Shown piece after piece: positions 18,804 through 29,688 of a stretch of 64,000 bases of DNA. Origin of the DNA: Ornithodoros turicata (taxonomy: Eukaryota > Arthropoda > Arachnida > Ixodida > Argasidae); assembly GCF_037126465.1 (NCBI RefSeq), contig NC_088210.1, positions 11,988,011 through 12,052,010 on the forward strand. The letters run 5' to 3'. How positions within the stretch are numbered: the first letter of the stretch is position 1; every line of letters begins with the position of its first letter. A model generated the notes under the pieces. It was not told where the DNA came from. It ran no database searches and saw only the letters and a list, made by a program, of their open reading frames with translations. Position numbers and translations under genes: made by a program.

Positions 18804-19726
18804 CAGAGTTCGAGGTAACTCGTTACAAGTAACTCGTTACTGTAACTAAGTTCCTTTTTTTGGTAACTTGTAACTTAACTCGGTACTTTTGCGCCGTGGT
18901 AACTTTCAGAGGAACTCGTTCCTTTTTCAGGTAACTTTGCCGAGGTAAGTTAAGTTAAGTTCCAAGTTACTTTTAACTCGCTTTTCACTCACGTCCACAC
19001 ATTTTCAGCTTTCTCTCCGGTTCCTTCATGACATTTTTTGCCATAAAACGCGATATTCAGTCAATGACTGTATTTTATTCAGGAAGTAAGAACCGCTGCC
19101 ATTGAAATGAAGCTGAACCATTGTGCGCCCACAGGGAGTAAGATGCAAAGTGTTCAAATAGACCTCTACCAGAGAAACGTCATCATGACGTTGGTAGACA
19201 CACTGAAACCGCAACAAAGCGGAAGGAGAGGGCTTGGTTCCAGGAACGGGCACTTGTTCGCTGCCCCCTATTGAAAGAAAAGTAGGACCGAAGGTTGCGT
19301 CCCTTTCAGGGGCCATCGTAGTCCCCTCAAGACAGTGGCTTTCGGGTGCGACCTTGTTCACCTCTAGCTCCTTGTTCACCTCTTGTTCAACTCTACCAAA
19401 TTTGTAGCGCTGTCGAACGCTATGACGTCATTTGTTTACAAACAGGGAGAGGTCTATTGTTGGATATAAACGAAGACGATCTAAGCGTGTTGCATTCCTC
19501 CGCAGGGAACTCAAGGTCTAACTCATCTGCTCACACGCGCTGCACCTGCGTAATGCTATTTTGTGTCCGAAGTAACTTGGAAGTAACTCGTTCTTTTTTT
19601 TAAGTAACTCGGTAACTACGAGTTACATTTCAGGCTGAAGAACTTCGTTATTAACTTAGTTACATTTTTCACAGGGTAACTTAACTTATAACGAGTTCTT
19701 TTTGACGGGTAACTTCTCAATCTATG
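18804..19726. mobile_element. Non-autonomous hAT-like element, 923 bp, 8-bp duplication
   Basis: GAAAAAAT lies outside both ends (18796-18803 and 19727-19734). The ends CAGAGTTCGAGGTAAC and GTTACTTCTCAATCTATG (reverse CATAGATTGAGAAG) are imperfect inverted repeats. GTAAC/GTTAC subterminal repeats fill the first and last 150 bp. The middle (about 19150-19460) is a dispersed repeat found inverted at 42.26-42.54 kb. No transposase. Confidence 0.7.
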
Positions 19727-19734
19727 GAAAAAAT

Positions 19735-21479
19735 ACTGTCGAGTCTGTTCTTTTCTTTAGAAAAATAACGATACATTTCTAGCTCTAGTTGGTTGTTGTA
19801 AAAAAGAAAAAAAAATTTTATTATATTTTATTTTTATTTTTCAATACTGTTGATCCAGCTCCAGGTCCAGCTACTGTTGATCTAGCAATATGGAGATGTT
19901 CGCCCAACTATACGTTGGGCCTGCTACTCCAGTACGCTCAGGATAGCGAGGTCTCGATACCAAGGGTTCTAAAAGGATGTTTGTTCCATAAAAGTCATAA
20001 GGAAGGACTATATATGGTATACGGAGAGCGCAGATGATTCCAGTGATACACATAATGAAACAAAAATATCGACCTGATTAATCGCATTAAATTAATAAAT
20101 CAGTTGAATTAACGTCGATGGTAGAGAAAAATATCGGACTGTATAAGACCTCGCTTCGCGTATATGACCTGCTGCTCGTGAACGATTGTGTAAAAACACG
20201 CGGCTAGAGTAAGTATAAGGTGGAAAAATGACGTTCCCTCCACCATGACGACCTTAAGAAAAGAACCTGGACATAAATAACTGCTTCGCAATTTTTCTTT
20301 GCGTAACTGTTCTCAAGGGACCGTGAAGTTTTCCGCGCCCGAAGTCTAAAACGGAGTACCTTAGGGGACAACAAAGCGTTAATCAAAAGAGGAACCAACA
20401 CAAACCGTGTGGGCGTAAGATAGTAAGAGAGAAACACCACTGGCCCCGAAGTCACTATCTGTATCTAACGCAAAGTCCATAAAAGAAAAAAAAAAAAGAA
20501 ATACAAGTTCTGTTTCCGAAGCCGTGGCGACTTCAGCTGCGGAGTAAAATATAGCTAATGCGCTAGCTTTTCCTCCAAAGCCAACACGCGCACCTGCATA
20601 TTGGAGTCGCGTAGCAAGTTTTCCTTTCTTTCCTTTTTTTTAAATATATCAAAGGGTCCACATTTCACAACTCGCGACGCAGTTTATGTCAGTGTAACCA
20701 GATGCGCTCGCTCCGTTCGTGTTGTAATCCTATTTGGAGTAAATGCATCAACCGCGGTTTCGCGGGCTTCTGACATTTTCCCCGCTTGTCGTTACAGGCA
20801 GGAAAGAATGGGAGCAGAAATTGAGAGGAACGTTTTCGATAGATTGTGTATTCCGAAAAGGTCACGAGCCAGCTTTAAAATGTGAGGCGTATATATCAGC
20901 TGTTGAGTTGTAGTAGCCCGGCGATGAGTAACGGAAGGCGTTTTTCATGATGTGGCAATCGAAAGTGATCGCCGACGTTCGTTAATACGCGAGACGACCG
21001 ATCGACTAATCTTTCCTGAGGTTCAGAAGACAATACGTGTTCTGCTTGACACGGAGGATTACTCGAATCCATCTTCACTTTGTTTTGTATATTTTATTCA
21101 TCCAATCCAGTGTGCGGATTATCACATGAATACAAAAACGAAAGCAATAAAAAAAATACCTGAAAACGTGCCCGTGTGCCGCGATCGCCCGATTGCATTG
21201 TCACGTGGCATGTTTTTGTCACGCGCTTGGTTTTTAAAAGAAAAGACAACCACGCAAACCGCACGTCGTTTGAAACCCTCGATCAGATATTTCTCAATGC
21301 ACTCTATAAAATTCCAAATGACATGTCGGCCCTTAAACCATCAATACTTTAAAAGTTAACCAATTAGATTTGCCATATTAGTTAACTTAGGAGGCGCCAC
21401 GAAAAAAAAATAAATAAATAAAAATAGCGGAGTTGGGAGGGTTCTCTCTTGGAGAAGGTCGTGACGTTTTGGGCATATA
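19735..21479. other. Intergenic or intronic, one weak exon candidate
   Basis: No element border recognised. The only feature with gene-like borders is 20798-20881, given separately. Confidence 0.35.
20798..20881 (+). other. Candidate 84-nt internal exon
   Basis: A pyrimidine-rich acceptor (ATTTTCCCCGCTTGTCGTTACAG in two parts) ends at 20797 and a donor-like AT|GTGAGG starts at 20882. The interval is open in the frame QERMGAEIERNVFDRLC and lacks repeat homology. Length is a multiple of three. No family is recognised and there is no support beyond splice-like borders. Confidence 0.15.
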
Positions 21480-21651
21480 CAGTGAACCCTCGTTAATATG
21501 ACCCCCGTTAATCTGACATAGCGCTTTACGACCACACTCCTGGGGAATAATTTCGTGAAACCTCTGGAAATGCCCCCCGTTTATATGACAATTCCGCATT
21601 ATGAGCAAAATTTTCCGGAACGACCATGGTCATAATAATGAGGGTTCACTG
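21480..21651. mobile_element. Pogo-like MITE, 172 bp, TA target
   Basis: CAGTGAACCCTCGTTAATAT at the left and ATAATGAGGGTTCACTG at the right; TA on both sides (21478-21479, 21652-21653). Ends of this CAGT..ACCCTCG type are known from pogo/Tigger-group elements. Confidence 0.75.
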
Positions 21652-21829
21652 TAATTTCATTTAGTGACTGTCGTGATGTTAATTCTGCGCATCGGTTGAT
21701 GACTTTGACTGGTTAAGTCGCAGCACTATTGTTGTCAGTTCCGAAACAGCTGAACGATCTGTCGCAGACGACGTTCACGGCAGTCGCTTCTTGATCGAGC
21801 GCGTTTGAGATCGTCGGGTCAAAATAGGT

Positions 21830-22024
21830 GGAGGATGAATGGGATGATGAGGTGGTGGGTCACTCACTGCCGTTATGGCGGTACACTGCCCCATTGTGCC
21901 TGTGGAAGGGATTAGAAAGGGATGATGATGGAAAGGTATCCTATTAGAGTTCGTCCATTAGTCGAGTGCTGGAGAGGAACTCAGCAACAATTCGTAGACC
22001 TTGCATCTGACGTGAGGGGCCCGA
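21830..22024 (-). mobile_element. 3' untranslated end of the reverse-strand LINE
   Basis: Read on the minus strand it runs from the ORF stop to 'ccacctcatcatccc'. The same ending appears at about 13.40 and 58.88 kb. Confidence 0.5.
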
Positions 22025-22339
22025 CTATGGCTCGAGAATTTTGGCCAAGTCGAACTGCCGTTGATCGACGCGTTGCAGAGAAGTTTCCGTGAGGATGCGC
22101 TCGTGATCGTACTGTCCGCAGACCAGGAGGATGTGATGGAGGTCACCGCGCACACCACACGTGGAACAGAGGCTGGTTGCGCCGACACCGAGGAGGTGCT
22201 TGCAAGTCGGTGTAAAGGCGGTGAAAGGTGTAAAGACGACGGTGTAAAGGCGGTGTAAATGCGGTGTAATGCGGTGGAAGACTGTGGTAAAGGAACGTGG
22301 CATTCGGCGGGGGAGAGAAAGGGACAATGGTGGGGTCAA
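22025..22339 (-). pseudogene. Non-LTR retrotransposon ORF2, C-terminal end
   Basis: 104 codons, with C58, C61, H69 and C74 giving C-x2-C-x7-H-x4-C, then YDHER and a short tail. Upstream of the knuckle the reading frame passes through an imperfect minisatellite of GGTGTAAAGGCG-type units (22205-22276 on the plus strand). In the protein this replaces part of the HRLR-type run-up with TPFTAFTP repeats, so the copy is probably dead. 5'-truncated. Confidence 0.65.
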
Positions 22340-23567
22340 CGGAGTAAAGCAGAGAGTGCGTAGTGGTGGAGGAGCCGTGGATGTCGAAGGTTGCTTTGCA
22401 GATCTTCTAGTTCTATGCTCGCGGACGCGCTATGATCCATAACGCAAAAGCGACAGAGGAATCCGGAGGGACGGTCGCATCCGTTCCAGTGGATTTCGAA
22501 ACTATAGTGGTCATTTTATTCCTGGCAGACCACAGACCACGGCATCGAAAATCCCACGCGATAGAGTGGCGTAGTTTGGCTCTTATTCGATGGAATACAT
22601 GACAAGAGCAGACGCCGGATGTTGAGAGTATGCTGGAATCCCCTCTCTAAAAAAAACGGGAAAACGTCACTCCCTAGGAACCAATGAGGGCGCGACCTTG
22701 AGAAAAGGAATGCCGGCGGGCCGTGCGGGCGTCCCAGTTACCGGCGTCTGGAAGGTGCCTCTCTCCTCTAAGCGCCGCTCTCTCACTCCTCTACTTAGGG
22801 AGTGACGTCACGCCGCCGGAAACTCTTTCGGCCGCGGGAGCAGCGCTGATCTTTAAAATTCGTTTATTTAATTTATGGGTTTAATTAATAGATGGGTTTC
22901 TGGACGCGACCGTCTCTTTAAATGTCATCCACGTAAACAATCAGAAAGACTTACGCAACAAAATACTGGCGACTCCGCTAGACGACTGCCAACATGCCCG
23001 TGTGCTCGCAATGCTTAACTCGTTTCCCCAGGAAACATTCGGTTGTCACGTTGAGCGTTCCGTCTTTTTTGGGACACTGCGCACACTCTTAAAGGGATAT
23101 ATGCATGGGCACCGTCACGGCGGGGCAAGGAGGTCGTTGCCCCCCCCCCCCTCCCCCCATGGCTTCGGCAAGTAAACATTGCCGTTGCAACACAATCACA
23201 AATTCCTTTTTTCTCTGTACGTTCTAGAAACATATAGGGTTTCTGAGCCAAGACAATGAATGTAGTAGCGTGCGCCGTTTACACGCAGAATTAGTTGCAG
23301 ATCCCATACCGTGAAAACCACCCCCAAACATTCTGCTCCCCCACCCCAGAAATAATCCTGGCGGCGTCCATGGATATATGGTTCGGTCCCTAAGCTAATT
23401 GAAAAAAAGAAAAGAAAAAAAAGACACATATGTGGCTGAAACATTTGACTCCAAACAACTCTCCTGTGAGACCTTCCTTTCTTTGTATTTCTTTTCTATC
23501 TTTGTATATCGAACGTTATCCATATTTTAGCCGTAAGGGCTTGCAGCACGTGCAGATCCACAGGGAG
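22340..23567. other. Intergenic with one inverted repeat
   Basis: ACGTCACTCCCTA (about 22666) and TAGGGAGTGACGT (about 22797) form arms around a GC-rich loop of roughly 120 bp. The TAGGGAGTGA motif is also the end of the element at 55481-56508. Otherwise nothing recognised; C runs near 23.14 kb. Confidence 0.4.
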
Positions 23568-23661
23568 GAGTATCCCGTTTTTAACCAATCAGGGTGTAGA
23601 ACGATGTCACTCGGGATGCTATGCGGTGGCAAGCTACCTCGACCCCCCTCCTCTGTTTTTA
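23568..23661. mobile_element. MITE right-arm fragment
   Basis: CCCGTTTTTAACCAATCAGG, GATGTCACTCGGGAT, GCTATGCGGTG and then CTCTGTTTTTA, at which the next insertion begins. Confidence 0.6.
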
Positions 23662-23928
23662 ATAATAATAATAATAACAATAATAATAACTGGGGGTTTA
23701 CATCGCGAGACAACTGAGATCATGAGCGACGCCACAGCGGTCGGTCTGTGGATTGCTTTTGCCCACCTGAGGGTTCTTTAACGTGCGATGAAAGCTCATC
23801 ACACGGCCCCCCGTATTTAACGTCCCTCGCGGAAGACGGCGTCTCTAAGCAACTTGTACCCTGCCACCAAGTTGCTGGCATCCTCGGCCGGGTTCAAACA
23901 CGCTACCGACTGAGCCACCGAGGCCGGT
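23662..23928 (-). mobile_element. ATT-tailed tRNA-derived SINE, 11-bp target duplication
   Basis: On the minus strand: an A-box-like TGGCTCAGTCGGTAGCG, a B box TTTGAACCCGG, then 'gaggatgccagcaacttgg', 'gtacaagttgcttagag', 'cgttaaagaaccctcagg' and 'ggcgtcgctcatgatctc', ending in (ATT)n. CTCTGTTTTTA flanks it on both sides (23651-23661, 23929-23939). A second copy is at 47465-47717. The two promoter boxes lie closer than normal, which points to a deletion in the tRNA head. Confidence 0.85.
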
Positions 23929-23939
23929 CTCTGTTTTTA

Positions 23940-24159
23940 GCGGGCAGGTCTGTGGCAGGTCTTGCTCAACGACCCATCTAACACTTTGCTCTCCTCGACG
24001 GACTCATGCACCCTCTACGCATCTCCACTCTTCATCCTCTATCCTCCATCCGCCTTACTTTTTCTTTCTTTTTTTTTGGCTATAGTCGTGACGACGGCCA
24101 CTTCGGTGTGGCCAACAACGTTGAGCCGATACTGCCATTACCCCCCCCCCCCCCCCAAT
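23940..24159 (+). mobile_element. LINE 3' tail, chained insertion
   Basis: 'gcaggtcttgctcaacgacc', 'catctaacactttgctctcc', the pyrimidine run, 'tagtcgtgacgacggcc' and 'caacgttgagcc', then a C run. CTGTTTTTA lies on both sides (23931-23939 and 24160-24168); the left copy is also the right duplication of the preceding SINE. Confidence 0.7.
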
Positions 24160-24187
24160 CTGTTTTTACAGCCCTTTCACCACCACG

Positions 24188-24462
24188 CTCTAAAAGTGAA
24201 CTTCACCGCACAGCACGCACTGCGCGAACTATCGCCACGAATGATACGGTTATAGCTTCTGATTCGAATAGATAGGGAGCGTACGCCTTTTGTGACAATT
24301 TGGATACATTTACACAAAAAGGCGTACGCCCCCATCACTCTTCGACTGAGAAGCGATAATCCTATCATTCGTGGCAGTGGTTGGCGCACAGTGTGCTATG
24401 CGGTGAAGTTATGTTTTTAGAGTGCATCACCACCACCACCACCACCATCTGTTTTTAGAGTG
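24188..24462. mobile_element. Foldback MITE, B type, with a 25-bp tail insertion
   Basis: Left 'cgctctaaaagtgaacttc', both arms present, the right terminus written twice as TGTTTTTAGAGTG (24412-24424 and 24450-24462). Between them lies only CATCACC(ACC)n, positions 24425-24449. Confidence 0.85.
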
Positions 24463-24489
24463 TAGCAGCGTGTTATGCGCTGAAGCTGT

Positions 24490-24580
24490 GTTTTAACAGT
24501 GAAGTCGGCCCAGGACGATAGTCGTGACGCGTGGCCGACTATACGGTAAGCAGTTCCATCGCAACCACCATCACAACCCG
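24490..24580 (+). mobile_element. SINE 3' fragment, second tail subtype
   Basis: 'gaagtcggcccaggacg', 'atagtcgtgacgc', then GCCGACTATACGGTAAGC and 'agttccatcgcaaccacc'. The GCCGACTATACG..AGCAGTTCCAT ending is shared with the SINE at 42985-43165. Confidence 0.6.
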
Positions 24581-24674
24581 TTGGTTGGTTGGTTGGTTGG
24601 TTGGTTGGTTGGTTGGTTGGTTGGTTGGTTGGTTGGTTGGTTGGTTGGTTGGTTGGTTGGTTGGTTGGTTGGTT
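24581..24674. repeat. (TTGG)n microsatellite, about 23 units
   Basis: Uninterrupted TTGG units that start exactly where the SINE tail ends, so the array probably grew from the retroposed tail. Confidence 0.95.
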
Positions 24675-25084
24675 TTAAGAAAAAATAAAACAGAGAATTT
24701 GGCTTCACTAGTGTGAGGGCCGCAGCTCCACATCACTTGCACCAATTACTTTGGGGGAAAACTCTTGTAATCATGATGCCAATGAAGAGGAGGAGGAGGA
24801 TGGTGATGATGATGATGGCGGTGATTAGTGGTGGTGGTGGCGGTGATTCCGACAGAAGACAATAGCACACACACTAAGATGTGTCAGAACGCGCAAACAC
24901 GCAACACGAAAACAGTCTCGCATCAAAACCCACAAAAGACGCATAGGCTCAAAACTTGTTGTCTGCATCAATGACTCGGAAAAATTTCACTACGGCACAG
25001 AACGCCCGGGGTCTGACACTGTGATTCCAGGGCCCAAGTACTTTACCCGTACGCAACCCGTGTTTTAATAGTGATACACACACA
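24675..25084. other. Intergenic with short GAT/GGT repeats
   Basis: 'gaggaggaggatggtgatg' and 'gtggtggtggcggtg' at 24790-24845; otherwise nothing recognised. Confidence 0.4.
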
Positions 25085-25219
25085 TAATGCCGAAATAATA
25101 ATAATAATAATTTTTTATTCCTTGTGAATCAAATCAAGATACAAAGCAGGCCCGCCTAAGCCGAAGGGCTTGTGACGCTGGGCCTGGAGGCAGTCAGCAG
25201 CAAGACAACTAAACGCAAC
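25085..25219 (-). mobile_element. 3' untranslated end of a CR1/L2-like LINE
   Basis: On the minus strand, a stem (AAGCCCTTCGGCTTAGG area), AATAAA and an (ATT)n tail at 25095-25116. The microsatellite tail and hairpin are typical of CR1/L2 clades. Confidence 0.55.
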
Positions 25220-25660
25220 TTAGCTAGAAAAAGCAATCCAAATACAACTACAGGCACAATAATATAATTGACGCAGTGACCTTTTCAAATTCGACTTGGA
25301 CTGGATCGTTAAAAACTGAGAAGGAAGGCCATTAAAAGCGCGAGGGACATAACATACTCTGCGAAACAGCCCATACCTAGTGAAAGAGAATGGTACAACA
25401 AAATTAAATGATTTTGTTCTCATTGAACGGTTCGCCGTGACAAGTATTTTGAAGGAAGATTCCCAAAAGTGATTTAGTACAATGTTGGATTTAAAAAAAT
25501 TATCAAAAGATGCAAAAGACAGATCACGAAAAAGGTCCCCAGAATGCCCCATACAGCAATTTTTATAAGCAACACTTTTGAGACAGCTTCTAAGAATGTT
25601 GTTAACCTTAATTTTCCAAGTTTCACTACAATGTGCGAGCAATGTTATGAAGACGAAAGC
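25220..25660 (-). pseudogene. CR1/L2-like LINE ORF2, C-terminal end
   Basis: Open to the stop at 25220. The protein shows VPFSFTRYGLFRRVCYVPRA, then FNGLPSQF and a basic tail. That is the usual close of CR1/L2/RTE-type reverse-transcriptase ORFs (aromatic-rich strand, then WNSLP-like motif). No CCHC knuckle, unlike the other LINE ends in the window. 5'-truncated at another AAT repeat (25661-25682), so both borders are AAT runs. Confidence 0.6.
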
Positions 25661-25682
25661 AATAATAATAATAATAATAATA

Positions 25683-26760
25683 ATTTGGACTGATGGATGA
25701 TCTGTTGTTATCCACATAAATCGGAAACGCATATATCACTTGCAATCTTGTGCTTATACTGTGTCACACTCAACGGCAGGGGCTTCGAGCCACTTAACAA
25801 TAACTGCGCGTTGAAGATCGCATACACAGAGTTTCTCTTGCAGCAATACCGTGCAATTTTCGTACCAGCATTCCGTTGTCTCCCGAACGGTTTCAATGGG
25901 CGTGGCAAACAAAGTACCCGCTTCACTTAAGAGAATTCCGCGCAAAATCGCCGTGGTGCCTTCAGAGATGAAACCCATAGTAAACATTTTGCGAGCTAGA
26001 TCATAAAGTAGGTTTATTTCGAAATTCCCCCCCTTTCTCTCTCTGCCTGATTTCGTTCTCTGCACGCAACTGCAGTCAGGAATATCTGTACGAAAATGGT
26101 TGGCAGAGAACAAAGGAGCTTTACTCCTCCAAAAGAAAGGTTAGATGAGGAAGGCCCGAAACGTTCTTTGTGTAACTTATATACGACGCTGATTATAAGC
26201 ATCTTCTACGTATATATATATATATACGGAGGTTGGACTGGGAAGAAACATGGGAGAAATGTTCGACGTAAAAGAAGAATGCAGGGAAGCTGGGGTAGAT
26301 TCGTATAACGTTGCATTTCCTCGAGTCTTGAGGGAAGATACGGGATAAGTGGGAAGGGGGAAAAGGGACCCTTATGCAAAACGTATACCTTGCGGCTTCC
26401 GTCAAACTCCAGGAAATGCTACCTTATTGGGAGAAACATTTTTTTTTTATTACTGGAAAAAGGACCCCTCGAAAAAAAACAAAAAAAAAAAACAATAAAA
26501 GAGAACAAGAAGAAAAAGTACAAAGAAAGAGAAAACGGTGGACGAAGGGAGTTCACTTACCACACGTGAAATTGTTGAACGCGTTTTCTTTTGCGTTTAT
26601 TTATTTATTGCTTACCCCACAGCGCCAATGTAGCGGGGGAGTGAGGCGTGAAGAACGCTTCTGCACATATGTGCGTTATTATATACTGTATTATATTAAA
26701 TGATATAATGCGGATATGATAACAATGGAATGGAACAATGGAATGGAATGGAACAATACG
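25683..26760. other. Intergenic, nothing recognised
   Basis: An (AT)n stretch at 26.21 kb and A runs at 26.45-26.50 kb open false frames. GGAATGGAACAAT repeats at 26.73-26.76 kb. No element border. Confidence 0.35.
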
Positions 26761-26769
26761 TAATTGGAA

Positions 26770-26975
26770 TAGGTTTACACGTAAGGTGTGATCAGCCTAT
26801 GTATGTCAGCCTGTATGGCGACGTGTTGCATGTGCCGCAAGGTATAAGGGCTGCGTATAATTTCGACCACCAGGGTGTTCTTTTGACGTGCGCCGGTAAT
26901 CTTCGACGCACGGTAGTGGAACTAAACGATGCACAGTACTTCCATCCTCGGCCGGTATCGAACCCGTGATCTCTT
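26770..26975 (-). mobile_element. tRNA-derived SINE, third group
   Basis: Minus strand: B box GGTTCGATACCGG near 26950, then 'gaggatggaagtactg' and the core CCTGGTGGTCGAAATTAT, which is also at about 55.07 kb (+). This core is widespread in arthropod SINEs. The A box was not found. Confidence 0.55.
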
Positions 26976-27119
26976 GAAACGGATGATGGTAGTGGTGGTA
27001 GGGTTGGGAGGTGTCCTGGTACCTCCCAGGTTCGAATCTTAAAACGGTGCTTCCCCGCATAACAGGATCTTAGGCCTGCTGAGCATGGCCAACCTCTCTT
27101 CTCCTCTGAAACAAAGAAC

Positions 27120-27300
27120 AAAAGAAGACGTCTCCTGTGTTTTGTTGAAAACAAAGGGCGTATGCCTTTTTGCGACACTCAGGCAGGTACGTTAATTGTC
27201 ACAAAACGGCGTGTGACCCCCCTTCCCCCGTTATTTCCACAAATCAGGATCGAGCGATAACCGTATATCATATCTGGTGCAGTGGCTGGTGAAGCTGTGT
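27120..27300. mobile_element. Decayed MITE
   Basis: 'tgttttgttgaaaacaaagg', GCGTATGCCTTTTTGCGACA, TTAATTGTCACAAAACGGCG and AATCAGGATCGAGCGATAAC remain; no terminal blocks. Confidence 0.5.
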
Positions 27301-27720
27301 GGCTTCAGGGGTTCGTCTGTTTTCAGCGTTGCGCTGGAAGTTCTGCTGTTAGAATGTATGCCGCCTGAAGTGATATATTTATTTTCACTGTATAATATTA
27401 CTATCACGCCTATATATAAATTCTGTCCATACGACTCTATCACACGTTGTTAAATCCTGCTAAACTCTATAGTGCGCACTTCTGTGGCATTTTGTCTCCT
27501 TCTTATGCGTCCTTCAAAAATGATGGAACCAAATGCCTGTCGTATATATAGTAATAACTATCGCTCTGACCCCTTTGTTTTTGAGATAGCCGTGGGTGAG
27601 TAAACGTTAATGACTGTGACATGAGATGCAGGGAATGAACATGTGATCGGAACACTGTGATCGGTACGCAGCCAATGAGAACATGAAGTACGCGCTCTCG
27701 CGCTGCTTCGTTAGCCACCA
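27301..27720. other. Intergenic, nothing recognised
   Basis: No border or coding signal. Confidence 0.4.
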
Positions 27721-27895
27721 GCGGCGCCACCACAGTTTTAACATAGTTTCTGTTGTGCTTTTCCATCCTCTTTTACCTCCACATTATATTGCTTTGTTGT
27801 GTGCCATATTGTGTGCGCCAGTACCAAGGCCCTTGTGCCCGTTCTTGGGCACAAATAAAATTATTATTATTATTATTATTATTATCGTCATATAA
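27721..27895 (+). mobile_element. LINE 3' end with hairpin and (ATT)n tail
   Basis: CTTGTGCCC GTTC TTGGGCACAA forms a stem followed by ATAAA and nine ATT units (27850-27886). This matches CR1/L2-type endings. No coding part attached. Confidence 0.5.
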
Positions 27896-27971
27896 TATTA
27901 TGTATGAGAACTAGAAGCCATATTAAAATTATAGGCAATAAATATATGAAATTGTAATCATATTATGACTA

Positions 27972-28578
27972 TAGAGCTGGGATTAGCGGGACAATAAAAT
28001 TACTAAAATCGGGACAAAATCGGGACACTTTCCGGGACAACGTATCCATATCTCTATATATGTGCAAAGTGCTTTTATCAGCTTTAGATTATTTCAATTT
28101 GTTTTGCATCACCGAAACCGACGGTCTATTCTCGTGCGTCGAACGATATGGTCAGGAACATTTTAAGCGTCTTTTTGCTCAGCTATGCCTTTTCTACTTT
28201 ACCTGACTTTCCCTGACGCGCTTCCCTGACGCTTCTCATTTCTTTCTCTTGTGAAGTTGTGAACCCACATGCTCTTGAATCTTGTTTCGATTATCCCCTT
28301 GAGGCGATTCAGGAACTTCATACATTATCCGTATCCATAGAAAAACCAAATTTTTCTACAGGCGTGCCTGATAAATAACGGGACATTTTAGAGAAACTCT
28401 GGACATCCGGGACAGTCTGTGATCTTTCGGGACACTCAGCACAAATTTGGGACAATTCGGGACAACGAAGCTGATGAAAGCCAGGTGCAATCCGATTGGT
28501 ATATGTATTCTCGTAGCCGACACTGTTATCGGGACATTTTTTTAAAAACCAGGACATGTCCCGAAAATCCCAGCTCTA
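27972..28578. mobile_element. TIR element with TAGAGCTGGGAT ends, 607 bp
   Basis: TAGAGCTGGGATT at the left and AATCCCAGCTCTA at the right. ATTATGACTA flanks both sides (27962-27971 and 28579-28588). Subterminal CGGGACA repeats are numerous at both ends, as in hAT elements; a duplication of 8 inside the 10-bp match would fit hAT. No transposase. Confidence 0.75.
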
Positions 28579-28588
28579 ATTATGACTA

Positions 28589-29180
28589 TTAACATTCATA
28601 ACGCAATAAAAGCAATTTGCAGTGCGGTTCCGGACGATACCTTACTCCGTCTGCCTTTAACGTCACTGTTGGTATCAAAACCGTTCCAAGTTGGACTGCT
28701 TCACTGCATCATCCCCATGCACGATTGTTTATGAAAAATGCTTCCGCTCACGTACTGAAGCGTAAATACGTCCTGGTCGGGATTGCGAGTCGACGTCATA
28801 TCTTGTCTGCGTTAACGGTGAGCGCTGGAGTTGACGTCACCTGTTTTATGCTGAACACCGCAGCATGTAGACTCAGCAAAGCGTTGTTGTTGTTGCATCG
28901 CAAGTAAAGGAGGTGTTTTCAGCCACAGTTCAACAGCGAAATGGTTGCTATATGACAGCAGCTGTGGGTAATCCGTTCCTGGAAAGGTTCCTGGGTCGCC
29001 GGGCATCAACAACAACAACAACAACATATACACTGATGATGACGAATTGAGAAATTTGCCACCGATCATCAAGTCAGGTCAGCTACCATGTCTTTCTGGG
29101 GTGGCAGATGTAAAAAAATAACTTCATGGAGATTCGTAGCAATGTCATGGATCTAAGTGAATTCAGTAAGCTTTCAAACA
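28589..29180. other. Intergenic with opposed GTT/AAC runs
   Basis: GTTGTTGTTG at 28884 and AACAACAACAAC at 29009-29025 flank about 120 bp; they look like tails of truncated retroposons. No coding signal. Confidence 0.35.
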
Positions 29181-29436
29181 ACACTCTTAAAAACGAACTT
29201 CACGGCATAGCACGCTCCTAACCAACAATCATCTCGAGTGATATCGTTACCTCCTGCCCTGATTTGTTGAAAACGGGAAGCGTACGCCTTTTTTGTGACA
29301 CTTATGCTGTTCATAATTGTCACAGAATGGGCGTACGCCTCCCGTTTTCAACAAATCAGGGCAGATTATGATATCATTCGAGATGATGATTGGCTATGAG
29401 TGTGCTATTCGGTGAGGTTCATTTCAAGGAGCACTC
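29181..29436. mobile_element. Foldback MITE, A type, complete
   Basis: ACACTCTTAAAAACGAACTT at the left; both cores preserved (left GCGTACGCC). The right terminus decayed to CATTTCAAGGAGCACTC. Confidence 0.75.
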
Positions 29437-29504
29437 TCTTTTTTTCTACCCACGTAAAAAGGTCACACACGTCCCTCGGCCGCTTGGCCAGCGAATACGC
29501 TACT

Positions 29505-29688
29505 AGCGCCTTTTTGTACGCGTACGCCTTTTTGTGTCAATTATCATAATCCGAATTGACACAAAAAGGCGTACGCCCCCCCCCCCCCCCTCTCTCGCTC
29601 TTCGTATCAGAAGCGATATAACGTTATCATTCGTGGCAAATTGCTGGCGCACCGCCTGCTATGCGGTGAAGTTCTGATTCAGAGTGTA
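29505..29688. mobile_element. MITE, B type, left arm lost
   Basis: GCGTACGCCTTTTTGTGTCA, loop 'attatcataatccg', the complementary arm with a C14 run, then GAAGTTCTGATTCAGAGTGTA. Confidence 0.65.

Noticed and set aside
24531..24745. (WLVG)n or (NQPT)n repeat protein
   Set aside because: Translation of the TTGG microsatellite.
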